In this document: positions 1 through 8,700 of the stretch, piece after piece
Layout: each line of letters starts with the position of its first letter
How positions within the stretch are numbered: the first letter of the stretch is position 1
Source of the DNA: Hypsibius dujardini
Lineage: Eukaryota; Tardigrada; Eutardigrada; Parachela; Hypsibiidae
DNA length: 22,235 nucleotides
Assembly (NCBI GenBank): GCA_001579985.1
Contig: LRSR01012674.1
Location: forward strand, 1 to 22,235
Direction: 5' to 3'
Position numbers and translations under genes: made by a program
Notes under the pieces: model-generated
What the model saw: only the letters and a program-made list of their open reading frames with translations
What the model was told of the DNA's origin: nothing
Databases searched by the model: none

Positions 1-158
1 ATCCACCCATGAGTGAGGAGTGAGGAGAGATGCTAGCTTTGATTTGACGATTATATGTTTCTGGGTGTGTTATGATATCGTTCCACTCAAGTGCTGCTAA
101 TTATAGCAATCACTTTTTCCGACTGCGTGATGGCAGTCTATCCTGTGCTGAAAACATA
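1..158. other. left flank, no gene seen
   Basis: No convincing coding frame, splice-bounded exon or RNA gene is visible here. The stretch is AT-leaning single-copy-looking sequence that runs into the first hairpin element. Confidence 0.5.
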
Positions 159-289
159 CATACACACGTGGCAAAAACCTTACGCTGACCGATTTAAGTA
201 CTTACACTCGTGGGCTGGACAACATCTGTGGGCCGAACGAGTATAATGGCTTGACTCGATTAGCGCAAGGTTTTTGCCACGTGTGTATG
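159..289. mobile_element. palindromic MITE-like hairpin element, copy 1
   Basis: Bases 159-181 and 267-289 are a perfect 23-bp inverted repeat. The arms stay mostly complementary further inward (ACGCTGACCGATT against AATCGAGTCA-type sequence, then CTCGT/ACGAG), so almost the whole 131 bp can fold as one long hairpin. Each end contains a CACGTG palindrome. Related copies lie near 9856-9984 and 21625-21745, which makes this a dispersed family. There is no coding capacity. A non-autonomous DNA transposon (MITE) is the most likely class, but I could not define a target-site duplication, and a structured-RNA origin is not excluded. Confidence 0.75.
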
Positions 290-343
290 CACGTTTCACT
301 TCTGAGCCTCTGTTATAATGGGATGGTGAACTGGCAAAGAAGC

Positions 344-543
344 AGAAGCTCCATCTAGTTGGTCCTACCCAACTGGTACCAGGAGAAGCTCCATCTAGTT
401 GGTCCTACCCAATTGGTACCAGGAGAAGCGCCATCTAGTTGGTCCTACCCAATTGGTACCAGGAGAAGCGCCATCTAGTTGGTCCTACCCAACTGGTACC
501 AGGAGAAGCGCCATCTACTTGGTCCTACCCAATTGGTACCAGG
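344..543. repeat. minisatellite, 5 copies of a 40-bp unit
   Basis: Five head-to-tail 40-bp units run without any length change, starting at 344, 384, 424, 464 and 504. They differ by single substitutions (CTCC or GCGCC, AACTGG or AATTGG, TAGTTGG or TACTTGG). Every unit contains a GGTACC palindrome and the facing pair AGTTGG/CCAACT. A sixth partial unit decays after 543. The open frame across 399-584 is a by-product, because 40 is not a multiple of 3 and its peptide shifts frame from unit to unit. Confidence 0.95.
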
Positions 544-546
544 AGA

Positions 547-1085
547 ACATGACTGCGGTACTAAGACTAATAACCGCAAAATAAGTTCTAGTATCTGCAG
601 ATTCTACTCCGTGCAATAATCTAATAATAGAGGATGAATAAATGAAAGGTTTGTTGGCGAATGAGAACGACAACGCTTGATCGAACTTTCCTTTTCCTTT
701 CCTTTTTTTTCCTTTTTACGTGGTTTTAATTTGGCAGGCAAACATCGTTTAGCGAAGTCATCATCAGGCAAATGGAAAATATGGCGCACTGCACATCCTA
801 ATAATTGATACGCAACTTAAAGTGCGCTGCACACTGCACACTGCAAACTGCACAGGCAACAGTTTTCGCCTTTGAGAGAGTTTTCAGCCGATCCGTCTGT
901 ATTCCAACGATTTTATTCCGTGAAGACTTTTAACACGATCTGAAAAGTTGAAATTGAAAGTCTTCAACAACAACAACAATAATAATAATGTGTTATTGAG
1001 TTCAAGCGGTGTTGCCTGCGGAGGATTTAGCCCTTCCATATTTTCCATTTTCTTGTCGATTGAGTTCATCTCCTTCGCAAATAAA
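547..1085. other. upstream region of NCBP2
   Basis: No exon is supported before the NCBP2 start codon at 1086. The stretch holds a polypyrimidine run of T with C interruptions near 685-717, a cluster of CTGCACA-type short repeats at about 826-855, and a CAA/AAT microsatellite at 964-989 that probably lies in the promoter or 5' UTR. No TATA box is convincing. Confidence 0.5.
964..989. repeat. CAA/AAT trinucleotide microsatellite
   Basis: Four CAA units are followed directly by four AAT units, about 100 bp upstream of the NCBP2 start codon. Confidence 0.8.
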
Positions 1086-2815
1086 ATGGCTGCAGCTCCG
1101 CAGCGAAGAGCAGGCAATTTGAGTGCTTATCGAGATCAGCAATTTCAGGTGAGACAAGTTGAAACGAATCTAATTGCTTCATGAATTAACACAGTTGAAT
1201 GTGTTGGTTCAGGGTTCGCTGCAGGAGCAAGAGGCGAAACTGCGAGCAAGCACGACTCTCTACGTGGGCAACCTCTCCTTCTACACCACCGAAGATCAGA
1301 TCTACCATTTGTTTGCAAAGAGCGGCGACGTTAAGCGAGTCATCATGGGCCTGGATCGCTTTACCAGGACGCCGTGTGGCTTCTGTTTTGTCGAGTAAGT
1401 AAAATATAAGCGATGCAAGTGATTGATTGCTTGATTGACTAACATTCGAAGAACATCTTGAACGGTTGATTGACGCAAGTTGATCGATAGATTGATTGAT
1501 TGATTGACTAACATTCGAAGAACACTTTGAACGATTGATTGATTGATTGATTGACTAACATTCGAAGAACACTTTGAATGATTGATTGATTGATTGATTG
1601 ACTAACATTCGAAGAACATTTTGAACGGTTGATTGACGCAAGTTGATTGACGCATTCGTTTAAAATGTGCAGCTTGAAATGAATGTTCGCACTTTTGATT
1701 GATCGATTTATTCTCATCTCGTTGGTTCCTTGTCTTCTTCAGCGCGTCTAAACATTCACTTGCAGAAGACGTTTTTATGAAATTACGGAAAAGAAGGATT
1801 TGAAACGAGTAGTGCACTGTAGATTGATAAATTCGCATTCGCATGCATGAGTAGAGTTGATTGATTGATTGATGACTCGCTAAACTATTTACGCCTTTCC
1901 CTTCACTTGATTGTGATTTGACGGAATTAATTGCGCATGATTTGAATGCTGGCCGTGGGAAACTGTTGCTTATTTGTTTGTCTTCCGTGCCATTTGTAGG
2001 TATTACACTCGCTCTGACGCCGAAGATTCCATCCGCTACGTCAGCGGTACCCGCCTCGATGAGCGCATCATCCGTTGCGACTGGGATGCCGGCTTCATCG
2101 AAGGCCGACAGTATGGTCGCGGCAAGTCCGGCGGACAAGTTCGCGACGAATGTAAGTTAAAAAGTGTTCCCATCGCGGATTATTCTTGCACTGCTTTATG
2201 CTCCGTGTCAATCGAGCTCTTTAATCTGTGGAACCGATATTCCGTCGTAATATACTGCGTGATCAGACCCGTTTGCCTGTCGTTCTAGTTCGAGACGACT
2301 ATGACGCCGGTCGCGGCGGTTTCGGCAAACTCATCCAACACCGCGTCGACAAGTTCGGCCCGGTCGGATACGACAGTCAGCCCAATCGGCGCTTTGAACG
2401 CGGTAAGCGAAAGTTCCTGGAGGACGGCACGGAAGAGGGTGCTAACGATGGAGAGAACGATGAGGGCGACGGCGACCGCACCACCGATCTTCGCCTTAAG
2501 TTACAAAAGATCCGGGAAGATCGTGGTGAGAAGGGCGGTGGTGAAGCGGAGAATCCTGCCTTCGGTATGGAAGAGAATACCGATCCGCGTCAGGAGACCG
2601 AGAGTAGTGCTGCTGCGGTTGACCAACAATCTATCGGAGATGTTATTCCGGACGACAATATCGAAAAGACGGACGACCGTACGGCAACCGAAGCACCCTA
2701 CAACGGGGAAAAGAAAAACGGCGATGATGAGATGGAAGCGGCTGGCACAGAAGAGCTTAACGGCGCAGATAATATCACACAAGAGCTGACTGAAGAAATG
2801 GAGACGGAATCATAG
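1086..2815 (+). CDS. NCBP2: nuclear cap-binding protein subunit 2 (CBP20) with acidic C-terminal extension
   Basis: Exons are 1086-1148, 1213-1394, 2000-2151 and 2289-2815, giving 307 aa. With NCBP1 the family product binds the m7G cap of nuclear RNA for splicing, export and 3' processing. The RRM spans about residues 36-112, with RNP2 [10 protein letters not shown] (37-46) and RNP1 CGFCFVEY (76-83). Tyr15, Tyr45, Phe78 and Phe80 match the human cap-stacking and RNP aromatics (Tyr20, Tyr43, Phe83, Phe85). The conserved C-terminal box [14 protein letters not shown] through [12 protein letters not shown] follows. Introns are in phase 0, 2 and 1. Human CBP20 is 156 aa. Here about 150 extra residues follow, opening with a basic RRFERGKRK patch and then turning strongly acidic ([15 protein letters not shown]) up to ETES. 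The tail is one open frame fused to the core in the last exon. Confidence 0.95.
1421..1645. repeat. intronic minisatellite with (GATT)n and GACTAACATTCGAAGAACA units
   Basis: Lies in NCBP2 intron 2 (1395-1999). The block GACTAACATTCGAAGAACA occurs four times, at 1437, 1506, 1553 and 1600 (spacing 69, 47, 47), separated by (GATT)n runs. Each block carries CTAAC, a good metazoan branch-point match on the sense strand. Further GATT tracts occur near 1856-1873. Confidence 0.9.
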
Positions 2816-2830
2816 ATGTCATTTTTTAGC

Positions 2831-2942
2831 GCTATTCCACACCTCGAGCTTCGGCGGCGCTATTCCACACCTCGAGTTTCGGCGGCGGTATTCCACACCT
2901 CGAGCTTCGGCGGCGGTATTCCACACCTCGAGCTTCGGCGGC
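2831..2942. repeat. minisatellite, 4 copies of a 28-bp unit in the NCBP2 3' UTR
   Basis: Units start at 2831, 2859, 2887 and 2915 with exact 28-bp spacing and read (G)CTATTCCACACCTCGAGC then TTCGGCGGCG. They start 16 bp after the NCBP2 stop, so they should be transcribed in its 3' UTR. Each contains CTCGAG. The third and fourth units have GGTATT in place of GCTATT. Confidence 0.95.
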
Positions 2943-3106
2943 GGTCTGTAAAATGGAGTTACCAAATCTTTTTCGTTTTGCTACACTAATAGCGGGGCTG
3001 TCTGGGCGAGTCTTCTTTTTGGTTTAACGAATGAGTATGCCACGACCTGATGATGTTCTCTAGATTCCGTTTAAAAGACGTTCAAAAGACAAAGACGAAA
3101 AGATTA

Positions 3107-3112
3107 AATAAA
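3107..3112 (+). terminator. poly(A) signal AATAAA, NCBP2
   Basis: A canonical AATAAA lies 292 bp after the NCBP2 stop, the only one found on the plus strand of this gap. Cleavage about 15-25 nt later would fall just short of the convergent DDB1 stop codon at 3170. I saw no canonical signal for DDB1 on the minus strand in this gap. Confidence 0.6.
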
Positions 3113-3169
3113 TATTGAAAAAAAGAGAACTACAATCCGAGGTGGGAGATGCAAGAGTAACAGTTAACG

Positions 3170-6100
3170 TTAGTGCAGCCGCGACAGGTCATCGAGGATC
3201 TTCTGAACGAAGCCGACATCGAGAGAGGGGTTCTTCACATTCGCGTTTTCGGGCGCGAGCTTGAAACTGCCGAGTACTGCTTCCAATTCTGAGGACCGCA
3301 TATCACGTGCCAGTTTGAGGAGGTCTCCATCGACAAACCCAGCATGGGACTGCTCCATCAGACGGCCATTGAAGCGCAGAGACGAGGCGAGGTCCATGGC
3401 GCCGAGACTCTGGGTCTCGTTGATCAGGTGCGCTTCGATGTGCTTCAGCAGTTTAAACCTGCGTGAACAAAAAAATCAAATCCCCCTGTGAATGAAGCAA
3501 AAAAAAACCGGAGAAAAAATTATACTACTCACACGTCGTCTTCCAGCTCAAAAATAATTCCCAGCTGGCCCTTTGATGTGCCAAAGACGAAACTGTCGAC
3601 AATCCGAACGGAAACGTCCCCAATGCTTTCCGGTGAAACTAAAGAACCCCGCTTGATGGAAGTTACCGGATCGCCGAATGAGATCCAACTGGTGGGTTCC
3701 AGTGCCTGTTGATTTCCCACATCGCCTTCTCCGTTTTCGCTTTTCTTCGTAGCTAACACCATCAGGTTGCCGCGATCATCTCCGCCCATAACTGTCTGAT
3801 TATTTCGTTGCATCAGGCTGACGAAAGAGTAATTGGTGTAGTCAGTGGCGGTCACTTCGAATGCTCTCGTGGTCGAGTTGAATTTAGCCAAAACAACGGA
3901 TTTTTGGACATCTCCCAGCATGACCTGCGAAAAGATAAACGATCAAGTTCGATACAGACAAGCAGATGGCTAGACACAAAAAATTAGTCGGACGGAGACA
4001 TGAGCATGATGAAGTATCAAGCTAACCGTGTCATCGACAACGTCCAAGTGGCAGTTGAGCGATCCACCCGTCTCCAATCTGTTTGGCTCGTCCAGCTGAT
4101 GCCCGAGCCATTCAAAGGTCAGCAAAGCGTTGTCCGTAGCCGCCAGTAAGAGATCCCCGTAGGAAGCAACGTTCCGAACCGATTCCTCGGTGGTAGTGTA
4201 CGTGTAGATGATTTGGAGCTTGTCGTTGATCAACTCAAGCACGATCAGGTGCCCATTCCATTTCTTCTCCAAACCATCACCCTTTTTTTCCGTCCGGTCG
4301 GGAATTTGGCGTTCCGTCTCGGTGCCGACCACGAGGAAGGACCTACCGGCCACTCGCCAGTGGCACAGACAGCTGAGACAATCCATGGGGTCGGCACTCT
4401 GAAATGTCGTGATGATTTCGAAGGAATGTCGATCCAGAATGTAGAGGAGACGTTCATCCACGCATTCCGGCGATTTGTGGATGGCGAATTTGTTGGAGCG
4501 GCAATCTTTTTTGTCGCCGATTGCTGCCACGGTCGGTGATTCTGCGTCCAGGGAAAGTCTAAAATGAAACATTACAAGATCTGCTTCAACAAAATGCTTT
4601 GAAAACTGGAACACTACTTGTGTATAAGGCGCCAAACGAACCGAAAGACTTGAAAGCCTAAGTGCTGTGGAATGAAGTGGATCTTTTGGATGTCTTCCAA
4701 GTGGCCCATGGAAATGGATGATTCTCTAACGACCTAAAAAGAAGGTCAGTATTCAATTCAATTCAATTCAATTCAATCAGTAGTAGCAGAAATTGGCATC
4801 AGAACAATGGACGCAGAAAGAGCCGCAAACAGAAAATGAGGGACATCAGACGCCAACCGATAAATACTTATTTTCAGACAAGTAGCATGACTAGCGGGAT
4901 GGTAAAACAAGAAGAATGAATGTACAAACGAAAACAGCACAGAGGCCCCTAAACCACCTAACAAATACAAGAGCATGGGTTAAATCGTTTCACCTCTTAC
5001 CATTAAATCATCACTGGATGACAGATCACCAGTCACTTCAAACGGGCAAACATCCACAGCGTCCCGGATATTGACGTTGGAGAACAGCAGCTTTCCGTTC
5101 CGACAGGAGATCACGGATGGTCGGTCCGAACAGGCGAAAACATTGACCTGACCCTGGGCGCAGAACTTGATGAATGTAACTAAACGCGTTCCCAGGGGAA
5201 TTCGCTTGTGCTCCGTCATTTCCTTGTTAGTTTCATCGAAGATGAAGTAATCAACATTTCCGTCACCGCGGCCGACGAAAAAGTACGAAATTTCCTCCGA
5301 GAAGCGGCAAAACATCAAGCTTCGCGGCAGCACATCCCCGGTCGGCTGGATATTCTCCTGGATAAGGGCCATGGTGGAGCACTGGATGATGGAGACATTG
5401 GACGTGATCCATTCCCCTGTCGCTATAAACTGATCACCAGCATGATCGGCAAACAGCTCCAGAGCACAAATCTCATTCGTGCAGGTGTGAGTGCGCAACG
5501 GCAGAATCGCATTTGACGTGATGTGCAGCATGTGAATGGTACAACCGTTGGCGACGACTAAAACATGCTTCAGCAGAGATGCAACAGTGATGGCCAAGTT
5601 CTCCATTCTCCATTCTTGGACCAGCTCAAACTGCGGCCATTTCAGCAAACGGACTCTGAAAAGAGAAAAATTATGTTAGAGACAAGTAAGAAATTCCAAT
5701 AAAAAAACGGATATTACTTAACCAACGGATCCAACTTACGCTGAAGAGATCACTTGAAGACAAAGCGAATCAGACAACTGATGAAACAGAATTGTCCTCG
5801 AAGTCAGGATTAAATCCCCACCGGGATCCGTTTCGCAAAAATCGTCCTTGTCCAACGTACAACAACAAGTGGAGGTGAAATCCGACAAAACAAAGGTGCG
5901 GCTGGTAGTTCCGGCAGATTCCGGAGAAGATGTTACCCACGCCTTCTGCATTCCCGATACGGGAACGTCAACGGGATCTTGAAGGTTAATGCTGTTGCGC
6001 ACGATGGTAAGGCCTTTGCCGAAGGTATCAGCCGTGACGGCCAACAAGGAAGCCTGCTCCAGACTTTGCTTCTCTACATTCCTCACGACGTGCAGCTCCA

Positions 6101-7857
6101 GTATTGAGCCGAGCCCGGTGAAGGTCTGCAGAATGTCGTAGTAAAACTTGGTCTCTGGATTTCGAGAAGCTTCACGGAGTTTGATGAGCAGTGAGACCGG
6201 TCCGGTGGCTGCCCCGAGGTAGACCAGTCCGTGTCCCACGACAGTGAGCTGCAAACAAGAGATCAGATCACGTACTAGTACAATATTTAGAAAGAGATGC
6301 AGCCACGCAGCGAACATCAAACACAAAGGAAGAGAGCGGAAGACAAATGGAAAAGATGAAGAGAAAGAAAGATCAGTCTCAACACGAGATGAGCGCCTAC
6401 CGTTTGAGCAGCAGTAGCAACCCCGATAAATTCCACGTTAATTCGGCAGGCTTTCCACTTGGCATCACTGGTCAGCGGTGCCGGGCTCGGTTTGGTATTT
6501 AGACGAACGACCACCAGAACCAATCGCCCATCCGCGCCGCCCAACAGGTACGAAATCACACCGGTGACGGGATCCTTGAAGAGGACGCAGTGCGCCGTAA
6601 CGACGATCTTGGTCAAGAAGGGTGACGCAACGGACACGGGTTGCTTGGACGTGTTGGAATACTGAATGGTGCTGTTGCCGATGGCGATCGCACCGGGTGG
6701 GACGACATCATTCCCGGGAATTGCCAGCATGAGACTGACCTCCGGATCAAGCTTGCTGTACGTGGAGACAGGTTTTTCTTTTTCTTTAGTTTTGATGTTT
6801 AAATTGCAAAAGGCAAGAGAATGGCCAAGCCGGGTGGTTTGCAAGACAGCCAGCATAGAGTCTGAAGCTGCGCTGCCGGGTCGACTGAGGAAATCCATGC
6901 CGAGAATGCGGCTTCCGTCGGCTGGAAAAGAATCAAATGAAATACTATTCCAGCTAAGGGGAAATGACAGAGGGCTTCTGGAAGACTAGACTTACTGCTT
7001 GGATAGCGGATTGGAAAGCACTTCAAGGAAAACGAGCGGTTAAAATTCAATGACTGAAAATTGAGTTTCGCTTTTCTGATGGAACAAGAGGGAAGACGTA
7101 CCTTCAAGGTCTTCAGATCAGCACTGAACTCCACGATCTCCAGGCTAGTAAAAATACGAAGATACAGTTTGGAAACGTATGTTCTGTTTCTGAGGAAAAC
7201 ATTTCCAGTTGAAATGTTTCTTACTTGTCACTAGAAATAGGCACACTCAGATAATCATCGTTCCCTTTGAATGATTCATTGATTGGTCACACTGTAGACT
7301 ACACTGATTCTCAGATGAATGCAGTTGTCTGATTGATGGATCGATCGCCTCAGAAATTAACTCGATTCTTCCTTTGCTCTCGTAGTTGTTAGTCGGGTCA
7401 TTAACTTTGGTACATGAGATTAGCTCGTAAAATGAAGATCTTACCGTTGGGCATACAACGCCAGGCACATAAAACGCTGCTCCGGATGAAAGACAGCCAG
7501 CGGCTCCATCTTCAGTTCCTCCGGTGCGGGAAACTTTCCCGTCCATCGCGTCTGAATTTTGATACCATTCACGAGATCGGAAATCAGTTCAAACACAGCC
7601 AGCTCGTTCCCACGGCTCAGCACCACGACCACATCCTTCCCGTGATTCTTCGGACGGAAGCTCCAAAACCCTGTGACGGTGCATGGAATTGGCAGCTTTT
7701 TCAGCTCCACCAACTCCTCTCCTTCCAGGGCAAAAAGCTCCAGAGACCGCGATTTAACCGTCAGTAAATGCTGCTGCTTATCGTTGACAAAATGGCCGAA
7801 AGCGCTGAATTTGACAAGAGCGCTCGGGTGAGCCGTGGCAATGTAATTGTTGGCCAT
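3170..7857 (-). CDS. DDB1: DNA damage-binding protein 1 (CUL4 adaptor)
   Basis: Coding exons in transcript order: 7857-7445, 7245-7225, 7144-7102, 7053-6996, 6921-6401, 6248-5740, 5655-5001, 4733-4618, 4558-4027, 3924-3533, 3458-3170. They total 3549 nt, 1182 aa (human 1140). DDB1 is the three-beta-propeller adaptor that links substrate receptors to CUL4-RBX1. Landmarks are the start MANNYIATAHPSALV (human MSYNYVVTAQKPTAV), VRLLKWPQFELVQEW, NVFACSDRPSV, LLFSNVN, EDIQKIH, and the C-terminus DDLSRLH (human EELTRIH). Exon 2 is a 21-nt microexon, chosen because it gives RVPISSDN in phase. The exon 8/9 join is the least certain: the human-like IHIRTVPLYESPRK block is poorly conserved here. Overall the protein looks diverged. 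Confidence 0.93.
4751..4777. repeat. ATTCA pentanucleotide microsatellite
   Basis: Five and a half tandem ATTCA units lie in DDB1 intron 7 (4734-5000). The rest of that intron shows no feature. Confidence 0.85.
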
Positions 7858-7950
7858 TTTGAAATAGAAAATTCCGGCGTCGAATCCCGCGTGAACAGGT
7901 CGAATGGAACAAATCGAGCAATCGATCGAAAACCCACTGATGAAACAGTC

Positions 7951-8050
7951 GGTGGGCAGTTCAATCAATCAATCAATCGGTGGGCAGTTCAATCAATCAA
8001 TCAATCGGTGGGCAGTTCAATCAATCAATCGGTGGGCAGTTCAATCAATC
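7951..8050. repeat. GGTGGGCAGTTC(AATC)n minisatellite upstream of DDB1
   Basis: GGTGGGCAGTTC followed by three or four AATC units occurs at 7951, 7979, 8007 and 8031 (spacing 28, 28, 24). The array begins 94 bp upstream of the DDB1 start codon, so it is either in the 5' UTR or at the promoter in the interval shared with cytochrome c. The copy-number change is one AATC tetramer, a slippage step. Confidence 0.9.
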
Positions 8051-8700
8051 AAGCGCCAAAGATTTGTCAGAATATTTTTCGATGAAATTCTTTAGACATT
8101 CTTGCGACGCGAAGCTCTAACAGAGAAAGTGCAATTCATATACATGGTACAAATAGATAAGCTACAATGCGTACTGACCGCCACAAGAGCCATTAAAAAA
8201 ACAACGTCAACAAAATTCAGACTCAAAAAAGAAAACAGCGATAAATTGTGTGTGACAAAGCTAAAAAATGCGAGTCTTGTGAAAAAAGACTGCAGTACGT
8301 CCAATCTGTCCTATTTCGGCCATGGAAATCAACAATATTTTTGGCAGTACCCACAGAAGTGGCCAAGTTGTTATTGGATCCAAGTTGGTGCCACTTCTAT
8401 TAGAGTACTAAAAGTGGTCTGAACTGGGACCGGAGTAGTAATGTGGCCATCTACATATGACCTCTACCCACGCCACGTATTATAGTAGTATGAAACTTCG
8501 CCTACGCATACGGCACACTCTGGTTGATGTTGCGTTGGAAATGGAAAATGAGGCGTTGCTCATTGGACTTCAGTCAGACGCCTTGAAAATTTCGCACAAA
8601 TTTCCAGCGCACATTACATCATCCATTCGCTGCTCCCTTGCGGACCTTCTCCCGATCTGTTTTCCCTTGCCTCTTCTCGTATTATTTCCTCACACTAAGG
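8051..8700. promoter_or_regulatory. divergent interval between DDB1 and cytochrome c
   Basis: DDB1 (-) and cytochrome c (+) start codons are about 840 bp apart, so both promoters should lie in this interval together with the repeats at 7951-8050. A perfect 9-bp inverted repeat AGAAGTGGC/GCCACTTCT sits at 8355-8363 and 8390-8398. Just before the cytochrome c start the sequence is pyrimidine-rich and ends in CACACTAAG next to GATGG, like a 3' splice site. No clear TATA box or NRF-1 type site was found. The open frame at 8102-8422 has no recognisable family. Confidence 0.45.

Noticed and set aside
399-584. 61-codon plus-strand open frame with repeated peptide
   Set aside because: It is only the translation of the 40-bp minisatellite; it has no splice, start or family support.
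604-789. 61-codon minus-strand open frame near the left end
   Set aside because: Composition follows the T/C tract in the DNA (lysine- and glutamate-rich peptide); nothing else supports it.
1602-2138. 178-codon minus-strand open frame opposite NCBP2
   Set aside because: It spans an intron repeat and the antisense of NCBP2 exon 3; the plus strand has the conserved CBP20 sequence.
8102-8422. 106-codon plus-strand open frame between DDB1 and cytochrome c
   Set aside because: No recognisable family or motif and no splice support; it lies where two promoters are expected.
8638-8700. upstream in-frame start giving cytochrome c a 21-residue hydrophobic N-terminal extension
   Set aside because: The family starts at MAG(E/D)-type sequence and is imported without a cleaved presequence; the upstream stretch looks like a pyrimidine-rich acceptor or 5' UTR.
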